Shown here piece after piece: positions 1 to 4,591 of a DNA stretch of 5,428 bases (position 1 is its first letter; each line of letters starts with the position of its first letter). The position numbers and the translations under genes were made by a program. The stretch is from the NCBI GenBank assembly GCA_030039525.1, contig JASHVI010000066.1:1-5428 (forward strand), read 5' to 3'. This DNA comes from Thermoplasmata archaeon (GTDB taxonomy: Archaea; Thermoplasmatota; Thermoplasmata; Lutacidiplasmatales; UBA184). Below the pieces are notes generated by a model. That model worked only from the letters and a program-made list of their open reading frames with translations, was not told the DNA's origin and ran no database searches.

Positions 1-425
1 GCTCCTCGGCGGCGTCGGCCGGGGGCTCGAACTTCCTGGCGAGCCACGCGGCGGTGGACGTCAGCTTCCGGTTCGGGGCGCAGATCGTGGGCCCCTCGGC
101 CAACGGTCCGCCCGCGGTGCTCCAGCCGGCGGGGTGGAACGTGACCCTCACCACTTGCAACCTCGCCACTCCGAGCGCAGGGACCCTCGCGGGCGAATCG
201 CCGGAGCAGTTCTCGGCCGACGTGAACGCGACCAGCGGCTTCACCACTGACGCTCTATACACCTCCCTGCCGTGCGCGGCCTCGATCGGCTCCGGGGCTG
301 AGGGCGGCGGACTCGGGTCTCCCGTTACGCTTCAGCCCCCGGGATTCCCCCTCACCTCCTCCGCGGCGCTCCAGGGCTCCCCCCCGGACCGGTTCCTCTC
401 GTGCACCGAAGGTTGGTGCCGCTAG
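1..425 (+). CDS. C-terminal end of a secreted four-cysteine-module protein (5' truncated by window)
   Basis: The reading frame is open from the left edge (first full codon at position 3) to a TAG at 423-425, so this is the 3' end of a longer gene; the ATG-less valine codon at 54 is not a credible start. I know no named family for it. The visible part matches the last third of both modules in the downstream 817-residue protein: an ASHAAVDV-like stretch (compare ASSHSSVDV and ANHSAYDV), then WNVTLTTCN (compare WNYTVTTCN and WTVDLSTCD), then EQFSADVN (compare AQFSATVN), then a closing cysteine in SLPC. The two cysteines are 39 residues apart, against 40 and 39 in the downstream copies. Ser/Thr/Ala/Gly richness and sequons such as NVT and NAT fit an exported, possibly glycosylated protein. 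The last 49 residues after the closing cysteine do not match the paralogue and may be eroded. It is a tandem paralogue of its neighbour. Coding status is clear; function is unknown. Confidence 0.75.
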   Translation, partial: SSAASAGGSNFLASHAAVDVSFRFGAQIVGPSANGPPAVLQPAGWNVTLTTCNLATPSAGTLAGESPEQFSADVNATSGFTTDALYTSLPCAASIGSGAEGGGLGSPVTLQPPGFPLTSSAALQGSPPDRFLSCTEGWCR

Positions 426-646
426 GAGCGGTGGCTCGGCGCGGCCCCCTCGGACTTCAGCGCGTCGGTCCTGACGGTCAAGGTCCCGTCCTCGAGGTCA
501 TCGGGAAGGGGACCCTCCGCGGAGACCTCGGCTTGGACCTCCCGCAGCGGGAGGGCCCCGAGCGGTCCCGACCCGCGAACCCCCGGGGGTCGAAGACGCC
601 CCGGACTCGAGGTCGCGCGCCCCCGCAGGAGCCCTGACGAGTACTC

Positions 647-658
647 CTTAAAGGGGAG
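647..658 (+). promoter_or_regulatory. Possible TATA box / purine-rich RBS for the 817-residue protein gene
   Basis: CTTAAAGG (647-654) is the only AT-rich hexamer-scale element in the GC-rich gap before the gene. Its centre, near 650, is 25 bp before the ATG at 675, the spacing expected for a leaderless archaeal transcript starting on that ATG. The same stretch contains GGGGAG (653-658), which could instead act as a weak Shine-Dalgarno sequence 4 nt before the GTG at 663. The two readings imply starts four codons apart. The call rests on spacing alone. Confidence 0.3.
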
Positions 659-662
659 CTTC

Positions 663-3116
663 GTGGCCCCCGAGATGTCCGGAGCCCCGCCGCCGTCGAC
701 CGCCCCTCCACCGCCGGCACCGCCCCCGCCCCCTCCCCCGACGATGCCCGGGGGGGCCCCGCCGTCCGGGATGCCCCCGATGGCTCCTGCGGCCGCCGCC
801 TCGGGCTCCAAGACCCTCATCATCGTCGCCGTCGTCGTCGTGGTGGTCGTCATCGCCGCGGCGGTCGGCGCGCTCGCATTGGCCGGAGTCGGTCCCTTCG
901 CGAAGTCCAGCCCGAGCAACAGCTCCGGCGGCACCGGCGAGACGTTCGACGACGCCCTGACGACGGCGCAGGACTCGGCGAACAACCAGCCGAGCGGCCC
1001 GTGGACCTTCTTCGTCGGCTCCGGGATCCAGCTCACGACCTCCGCCTCCTACTCGACGTCGAGCCTCCTCTCGGAGCTCTCGCTGAGCGGCTGCACCCCG
1101 AGCCTCCTCTCCGGCATCGGCTCGACGCTCACGATCCCGTCCACGACGATCTCGGTCACCTCCGGGGACTCGGCCGCCTGGTTCTTCTTCTTCATCGGCT
1201 CGGGCGGCGGACTCTACATCGGGGTCTTCGGCGGCTCGGCCACCCCGCTGGTCCGCCTCGCCGGGTCGAGCTGCTTCTCGGAGCTCACCGCCGCGGGGAT
1301 CACGGCGACGTTCCCCTCGGACCACGCCGACTCCCCCGCGATCGCCGCGGCGGCGTCGGCCGCCGGGGCCTCGGCCTTCGCCAGCAGCCACTCGTCGGTG
1401 GATGTGGAGATGTCCGTGTCGAGCGGTTTCTCCTACGACGGCACGTCCATCCTGCAGAGCTCCTGGAACTACACCGTCACGACGTGCAACGAGGCCTCGA
1501 CCACGGGGGGCTCCCTGAACGGGGAGGCCGCCGCGCAGTTCTCGGCCACCGTCAACACGACCACGGCCGCGGTCGTAGGGAGCGGACACACCACCGCCGA
1601 CGCCTGCACCGCCGCGGCGCCGGGAGGCTCCGGAACGGGAAGCGGGAGCAGCGGGAGCGGCACCGTCCCGAGCGCGCCGACGGACCTCGTGGCGACCGCC
1701 GTCACGTCCTCGGTGATCGATCTTTCGTGGACCAACCCCACCGGCACGCTGCTGAACGGGACGGTCTACCAGGGCACGACCTGCGGGTCCTGGACCAAGG
1801 CGACCGGGATCTCCGTCCAGACCACCTACGCCGCCACCGGCCTCTCGGCGGACACCGGCTACTGCTTCGCCGTGACCGTCTGGGACTCCACGGGGCAGTC
1901 GGCGGAGTCGAACACGGCCTCCGCGACCACCGAGGTCGGCGGAGGAGGCGGCGGCGGCGGGGGCCAGGGTGAGACCTTCAGCCAGGCGCTCGCGAAGGCG
2001 AACAGCTCCCTCGCGTCGGCCGCGGGGGCCCCCTGGGAGTTCCTGCTCAGCGTCGGCTGGCAATCCGGGACCTCCGGGACGATCCCGACGGCGAACCTCA
2101 CGGCCGAGGCGAACTCCACCGGTTGCACCGGGACGCTCCAGCCCGGCGTCGGGAGCACGATCACCCTGCCGTCGACCACCGTGGCGGCGACCTCGGGAAC
2201 CACCAACTCCTGGGTCTTCGACTACGCGAACGCGACGGACCTCATGATCGTCTTCGTGTTCGGCGGCACGGCGACGCCGACGATGCTCGTGAGCGGCGCG
2301 CCGGGCTCCGACTGCGCGAGCCCGCTCTCGATCTCGGGGTTCAACCTGACCTTCCCGTCGACGTACGCCAACTCCCCGGCGGCGGCCACCGCCGCCTATG
2401 ATTTCGACGGGGAGGGGGCCGACTTCACGGCGAACCACTCGGCCTACGACGTCGCCTACGAGTTCCGGACCCAGATCTCCGACACGGTCCTCGGGCACAG
2501 GGTGACGCTTGCGGCCAACTGGACCGTCGACCTCTCGACGTGCGACGTGGCGGCCGCGAACGGTTCGACGCTCGACGACGAGGCTCCCGCCCAGCTCAAC
2601 GTGTCGGTCAACGGGACGTCGGGCGTCGCGACGTCCTACGCCCTCCACAGCTACGGCTGCCCGACGGGATGGTTCACGTCGGGCTCCGGCAACACGACGA
2701 CGAACACGACCCCGACCTTCAACGAGTCGGCGGTCCTGTTCTTCAGCGCGCAGACCCACGCCGGCTCGAAGTACTGGAACAACGCGACGTTCTACTACTT
2801 CGGCAACGGGACCCTCTACCTCGGGAACTTCACGGCCGAGATCGTGAACTCCTCGACCCTGTTGCCGATATCCTCGGAGAGCTCGGACACCCTGAAGTTC
2901 TACGACAACACGACGGGCACGAACCTCGCCACCTACGACTTCCTCAGCACTCCCGGCGCCTGGAACCACCCCGATGTAGCCGCGGGGAACCTCTCCGAGG
3001 ACGACATCTTCGAGATCATCAGCGACGCCTCGCTCGCCGGCGACGCCCTGCTCCTGACGGCGACCTCGGGGTCTCCGATCACCGGCTACCTCTCCGCCGA
3101 CATGGGCCTACCATAG
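663..3116 (+). CDS. Large N-anchored surface protein with two four-cysteine modules flanking an FN3-like domain
   Basis: Residues 1-49 are proline/alanine-rich with an eight-proline run, Lys50 precedes one hydrophobic helix (51-77), and the rest should lie outside the cell. The ectodomain is Ser/Thr/Gly-rich. Module A (about 92-315) and module B (about 436-666) are homologous: both begin GETF, carry cysteines at matching places (144/204/275/315 and 488/551/627/666) and share GSTLTIPSTT/GSTITLPSTT-like and TFPS motifs. Between them, residues 335-425 resemble a fibronectin type III domain (PSAPTDL, IDLSW, TGLSADTGYCFAVTV), followed by a nine-glycine linker. Residues 681-817 form a further beta-rich-looking domain dense in Asn-X-Ser/Thr. 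No catalytic motif is visible; adhesion or an envelope structural role is the likely job, by inference. The GTG at 663 is the first usual start codon after the upstream stop; the ATG at 675 fits the TATA spacing better. The gene follows a tandem paralogue by 237 bp. Confidence 0.9.
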   Translation: MAPEMSGAPPPSTAPPPPAPPPPPPPTMPGGAPPSGMPPMAPAAAASGSKTLIIVAVVVVVVVIAAAVGALALAGVGPFAKSSPSNSSGGTGETFDDALTTAQDSANNQPSGPWTFFVGSGIQLTTSASYSTSSLLSELSLSGCTPSLLSGIGSTLTIPSTTISVTSGDSAAWFFFFIGSGGGLYIGVFGGSATPLVRLAGSSCFSELTAAGITATFPSDHADSPAIAAAASAAGASAFASSHSSVDVEMSVSSGFSYDGTSILQSSWNYTVTTCNEASTTGGSLNGEAAAQFSATVNTTTAAVVGSGHTTADACTAAAPGGSGTGSGSSGSGTVPSAPTDLVATAVTSSVIDLSWTNPTGTLLNGTVYQGTTCGSWTKATGISVQTTYAATGLSADTGYCFAVTVWDSTGQSAESNTASATTEVGGGGGGGGGQGETFSQALAKANSSLASAAGAPWEFLLSVGWQSGTSGTIPTANLTAEANSTGCTGTLQPGVGSTITLPSTTVAATSGTTNSWVFDYANATDLMIVFVFGGTATPTMLVSGAPGSDCASPLSISGFNLTFPSTYANSPAAATAAYDFDGEGADFTANHSAYDVAYEFRTQISDTVLGHRVTLAANWTVDLSTCDVAAANGSTLDDEAPAQLNVSVNGTSGVATSYALHSYGCPTGWFTSGSGNTTTNTTPTFNESAVLFFSAQTHAGSKYWNNATFYYFGNGTLYLGNFTAEIVNSSTLLPISSESSDTLKFYDNTTGTNLATYDFLSTPGAWNHPDVAAGNLSEDDIFEIISDASLAGDALLLTATSGSPITGYLSADMGLP
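936..1607 (+). repeat. Four-cysteine module, copy A (coding repeat)
   Basis: This encodes residues 92-315 of the 817-residue protein. Cysteines are at 144, 204, 275 and 315, with a WxF core near the start, TIPSTT before the midpoint, FGGSATP after it, and WNYTVTTCN ... AQFSATVN near the end. The intra-module Cys spacings (60, 71, 40) closely track copy B (63, 76, 39), which suggests a conserved fold with two disulfides; that pairing is inferred. Copies A and B are clearly diverged in sequence, so the duplication is old. Confidence 0.8.
1968..2660 (+). repeat. Four-cysteine module, copy B (coding repeat)
   Basis: This encodes residues 436-666. It aligns end to end with copy A: GETF start, PWEF against PWTF, TGCTGTLQPGVGST against SGCTPSLLSGIGST, LPSTTVAATSG against IPSTTISVTSG, FGGTATP against FGGSATP, and FNLTFPSTYANSPA against ITATFPSDHADSPA. 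It differs in having many more Asn-X-Ser/Thr sequons than copy A. The phenylalanine of the AQF motif is a leucine here (AQLNVSVN). Confidence 0.8.
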
Positions 3117-3170
3117 GGCCCGGGGGCCCGGCCCCCCCCGGACGACGCGCGCGACGGTCCGACGCCGGGT

Positions 3171-3200
3171 CTAAATATTCATATGCATAGCCATATGCAT
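3171..3200 (+). promoter_or_regulatory. vapBC promoter with overlapping CATATG operator
   Basis: TAAATAT (3172-3178) is a good archaeal TATA box standing out of GC-rich surroundings. Its centre at about 3175 is 24 bp before the vapB ATG at 3199, so the transcript is probably leaderless. Immediately downstream, CATATGCAT occurs twice (3180-3188 and 3192-3200), exactly 12 bp apart, and the second copy includes the AT of the vapB start codon. CATATG is itself palindromic, so each box could bind a dimer, and the boxes fill the space between the TATA box and the start. By analogy with known type II systems, VapB or the VapBC complex probably represses its own promoter here; that step is inferred. 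Confidence 0.65.
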
Positions 3201-3414
3201 GACTTCGCGCAACGTCGCGATCCGCCGGGACGTCTACGACGCGCTGAACCGGGAGCGCCGGGCCGGTGAGAGCTTCACGAGGCTCTTCGAGCGCCTTCTC
3301 CGCCAGCGGGGGCCCTTCGACGAGCTCGTCGGGGGGTGGGGCGGGGCTTCTGGCCCCTCGGAAGGCCGTCGGCTGCGCCGCCTGCGCGGTGCCCCTAAGG
3401 GAGGCGGCGCGTGA
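3199..3414 (+). CDS. vapB: VapB-type antitoxin (UPF0330/DUF217-like)
   Basis: This 71-residue protein carries the pattern of the small archaeal antitoxins paired with PIN toxins: a short basic beta-strand start (NVAIRRDVYDAL, residues 5-16), then GESF (23-26) and a helix ending ERLL (31-34). The N-terminal part would form the DNA-binding dimer; the Gly/Arg-rich tail (about 46-71) would be the flexible segment that wraps the toxin. Expected roles are neutralising VapC and repressing the operon through the CATATG boxes that overlap its start codon. No ribosome binding site precedes the ATG, in line with a leaderless message. The gene ends inside the vapC start (GTGA overlap), implying coupled translation. 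The tail's many arginines make the final 20 residues less certain as conserved sequence, but the N-terminal match and the partner gene make the family call fairly safe. Confidence 0.85.
   Translation: MTSRNVAIRRDVYDALNRERRAGESFTRLFERLLRQRGPFDELVGGWGGASGPSEGRRLRRLRGAPKGGGA
3397..3404 (+). promoter_or_regulatory. Shine-Dalgarno site for vapC
   Basis: AAGGGAGG, with a GGAGG core at 3400-3404, lies 6 nt before the vapC GTG at 3411 and inside the end of vapB. It decides the GTG start and contrasts with vapB, which has no such site: the first gene appears leaderless and the second depends on Shine-Dalgarno pairing. Confidence 0.7.
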
Positions 3415-3803
3415 TCGGCCTCGACACCCCGTTCCTGCTTCGCGTCCTCCGAGGGGAGGCTCGGGCCCGCGCCTTCCTCAAGACGGTCGAGGGCGAGGAG
3501 CTGGCGACCACCGAATGGAACCTCCTCGAGCTCGAGAGCCTCGCGGGGACGGATCCGTCACCCGGAAAGGAGCGGCGGCGGGCCTCGCTCGAGCGCCTGC
3601 GCCGCCGGATGACCGTCCTGCCGATCGACGAGCGCGCGGGGGAGCGGTTCCGGGCCGCGCAGGCGACCCCTCGAACCCCCGAGGAGCTCACCCGGTGTGC
3701 GCTCCTGGCCACGCTGGAGGCCCGTGGGTGCCGGCTGCTCGTTACGGGCGGTGCTCTGTCTCCTGCCCCCGGTCGCTGGAAGGTCCGGTCGATTTCCGGG
3801 TAA
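3411..3803 (+). CDS. vapC: VapC-type PIN-domain toxin with an atypical C-terminal active-site region
   Basis: At 130 residues this has the usual length of a VapC ribonuclease, a Mg-dependent endonuclease that cuts RNA (often tRNA or rRNA) when the antitoxin is lost. The N-terminal signature is present: IGLDTPFLL with Asp5 as the first metal ligand, and ELESLAG with Glu42 as the second acidic residue. The C-terminal half is irregular. Where the family usually has an Asp before an Ile-Ala-Ala helix, this protein has Glu91-Glu92 followed by LTRCALLATLEARG, and the usual LVTxD ends as LLVTGG (109-114), with no Asp there. The toxin may therefore be weak or inactive, or may use the glutamates instead. 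It starts at GTG, overlaps vapB by 4 nt and has a strong ribosome binding site. Family assignment is good; activity is open. Confidence 0.8.
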   Translation: MIGLDTPFLLRVLRGEARARAFLKTVEGEELATTEWNLLELESLAGTDPSPGKERRRASLERLRRRMTVLPIDERAGERFRAAQATPRTPEELTRCALLATLEARGCRLLVTGGALSPAPGRWKVRSISG

Positions 3804-3805
3804 AC

Positions 3806-3820
3806 TGAGCCAATGGCTCG
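3806..3820 (+). terminator. Small hairpin just after vapC, possible terminator
   Basis: GAGCC (3807-3811) and GGCTC (3815-3819) form a perfect 5-bp stem with a 3-nt AAT loop, extendable by a T-G wobble, starting three bases after the vapC stop. The following sequence (GTTGGTTACGGTTCC) is only moderately T-rich, so a proper archaeal oligo-T terminator is not evident. Position is the main argument. Confidence 0.25.
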
Positions 3821-3928
3821 TTGGTTACGGTTCCTATGATTCTAAGACTCGTTCATATCTAGCCATGGTGGGGCACTCCTGACGGGCAACCCCTACAGGC
3901 TCGTTCCGGGCTCTCCGCCACCCCCACC

Positions 3929-3989
3929 CGCCTACGAGGGCCCGATCGCCCCCTAAGCGGCCTTGTCGCCTTACAGAGTGTCGTAGGCG
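3929..3989. repeat. Nine-base inverted repeat with 43-nt interior
   Basis: CGCCTACGA (3929-3937) and TCGTAGGCG (3981-3989) are perfect reverse complements. The interior is mixed GC and AT and has no gene. As RNA it would make a long-looped stem; as DNA it could be element ends or paired protein sites. A 9-bp match at this distance is uncommon but not decisive. Confidence 0.5.
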
Positions 3990-4013
3990 CTTCTGTATCG
4001 CATCTAACGATAC
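3972..4013. repeat. Two overlapping, mutually exclusive hairpins
   Basis: TACAGA (3972-3977) pairs with TCTGTA (3992-3997), and GTATCG (3995-4000) pairs with CGATAC (4008-4013) around a 7-nt loop. The two stems share 3995-3997, so they cannot form fully together. The first also encloses the right arm of the 3929-3989 repeat. I checked for a tRNA because of the 7-nt loop and found no matching D or T arm. Confidence 0.45.
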
Positions 4014-4081
4014 TTTGGATGCCAACGGTCGCAACCAGCCCTCTCCGGGGGCCGGTCCCGTGCGAACGAGTCTCTGACGTG

Positions 4082-4109
4082 AAGGCGTATAATTCAGGTT
4101 ATACGACGG
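4082..4109. other. Xer/dif-like palindrome (candidate recombination or attachment site)
   Basis: CGTATAA (4086-4092), spacer TTCAGG (4093-4098) and TTATACG (4099-4105) make a perfect 7-bp inverted repeat around exactly 6 bp. Taking 11-bp arms (4082-4092 and 4099-4109), 8 of 11 positions are symmetric. Xer recombination sites such as dif consist of two roughly 11-bp arms whose inner ends read TAA and TTA around a 6-bp centre, which is the layout here. It lies in a convergent intergenic region next to a toxin-antitoxin pair. It could equally be a regulator operator; no nearby gene has a fitting start. Confidence 0.3.
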
Positions 4110-4130
4110 GGATTCTGGGCCTCTTCAGGG

Positions 4131-4147
4131 GGGGTGGGGGCCACCCC
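4131..4147. repeat. Strong GC hairpin
   Basis: GGGGTGG (4131-4137) and CCACCCC (4141-4147) pair perfectly across a 3-nt GGG loop. It sits 26 bp after the Xer-like palindrome. No T-tract follows, so it is not an obvious terminator on either strand. Confidence 0.45.
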
Positions 4148-4191
4148 TCACCCTCGGCCGGCGCGCGGGACCCCTCTTTGACCGAGAGGTT

Positions 4192-4209
4192 CCAGGGTGA
4201 CGCCCCTGG
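4192..4209. repeat. CCAGGG/CCCTGG inverted repeat
   Basis: CCAGGG (4192-4197) and CCCTGG (4204-4209) are perfect arms around a 6-bp TGACGC spacer. No associated gene start is evident. In sequence this rich in G and C, such a match has appreciable chance probability. Confidence 0.3.
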
Positions 4210-4500
4210 CGCCACCCATGGGGCCTTCGGGCGCGAGGGTGGCGCGCCCGGCGGTCCTCGGGCCGCGCCGCCCACCGGCATCGAGGCCGCCGCGGCTGGA
4301 TCCCCGACGACGGACCCGATCTCGCGGGCGCCGCCGTGTCGGGACCTGCCGGCCGTTCGCTCCCGATACGACCCGGAACCGCGGGCTCCGACCGCTCCGG
4401 CCCTGCCGCTGCCTCCGGGGTCCCGTCCGGGCCCGCCTCCCGCGGAGCCGGTCCCCCGGATTGCCGCGCTGCATCTGCCCGGCCGGACCCGTTCCCTCGG

Positions 4501-4523
4501 ATATTCATATGAATGTGCATATG
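4501..4523. promoter_or_regulatory. Near-copy of the vapBC operator, with no evident gene attached
   Basis: ATATTCATATG (4501-4511), a 6-bp spacer and CATATG (4518-4523) repeat the layout of 3175-3197 exactly; 19 of 23 positions are identical. The element also contains a perfect 12-bp palindrome, ATTCATATGAAT (4503-4514). It lacks the TAAATAT box that precedes vapB; the bases to its left are GC-rich. In the plus direction an ATG inside it (4509) opens only a 28-codon frame to a TAG at 4593-4595. In the minus direction the next ATG is at 4474, in an Arg-rich frame I do not trust. It may be a leftover operator of a lost toxin-antitoxin operon, or a second binding site for the same regulator. 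Confidence 0.5.
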
Positions 4524-4591
4524 TCTATCCGGTGGAACCCTCCCGCCATGGGGCCCGTGGAGCCGGGGCTGCGCCCGCGTTCGAGCGGACC

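Larger units (their letters stand above)
3821..4081. other. Gene-poor, lower-GC patch between vapC and the Xer-like site
   Basis: This stretch is visibly less GC-rich than everything before 3800 or after 4110, and I see no convincing gene or tRNA in it. A minus-strand frame (4034 to 3834, TTG start) is open but short. It contains a helix-like phrase, VSLDAIQKRLRHS, and ends TMARYERVLES, both reminiscent of the C-terminal end of tyrosine recombinases (AIQ..LGHS...T..Y). The roughly 40 residues between those phrases do not fit the family and no catalytic Arg-His-Tyr set can be assigned, so at most it is a relic. The patch also holds the inverted repeats listed separately. Confidence 0.35.
4110..4500. 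other. GC-rich stretch without a convincing gene
   Basis: All six frames are nearly stop-free because of base composition, so openness means little. The minus-strand frames are dominated by Arg/Gly/Pro. One plus frame (from about 4142, codons GAC GCC CCT at 4199) gives a more balanced Ala/Pro/Asp/Glu composition, but it has no ATG or GTG start, no recognisable domain, and runs straight through the antisense of the propeller gene. I do not call a gene. Two hairpins at its left end are listed separately. Confidence 0.4.

Noticed and set aside
423..662. TAG at 423-425 read through (for example as pyrrolysine), fusing the upstream gene to the 817-residue protein.
   Set aside because: The intervening 79 codons are Arg/Pro/Ser-rich with no clear domain, a promoter-like element and start codon precede the second gene, and nothing in the window indicates pyrrolysine machinery. 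Absence of stops is expected at this GC content.
648..2969. Very long minus-strand open frame antisense to the surface protein gene.
   Set aside because: Its product is almost entirely Arg/Gly/Val/Glu with no domain pattern, while the plus frame has a membrane helix, repeated modules and ordered cysteines. It is a composition shadow.
3116..3131. GGGCC/GGCCC hairpin right after the surface protein stop as a terminator.
   Set aside because: Only a 5-bp stem in a run of G and C with no following T-tract; such pairings are expected in this composition.
3266..3808. Alternative plus frame and minus frame (3395-3712) overlapping vapBC.
   Set aside because: Both are Arg/Pro/Ser-rich shadows; the vapB and vapC frames carry family motifs, a coupled overlap and a ribosome binding site.
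3995..4050. tRNA gene, suggested by a stem with a 7-nt loop at 3995-4013.
   Set aside because: No acceptable D arm, GTTCGA-type T loop or acceptor stem at the right distances on either strand; position 33 of the would-be loop is A on the plus strand.
4125..4520. Minus-strand gene starting near the 4501-4523 element.
   Set aside because: The translation is Arg/Gly/Pro-rich with no recognisable domain, and overlapping frames on both strands are equally open. The TATA-like spacing to an ATG at 4474 is not enough.
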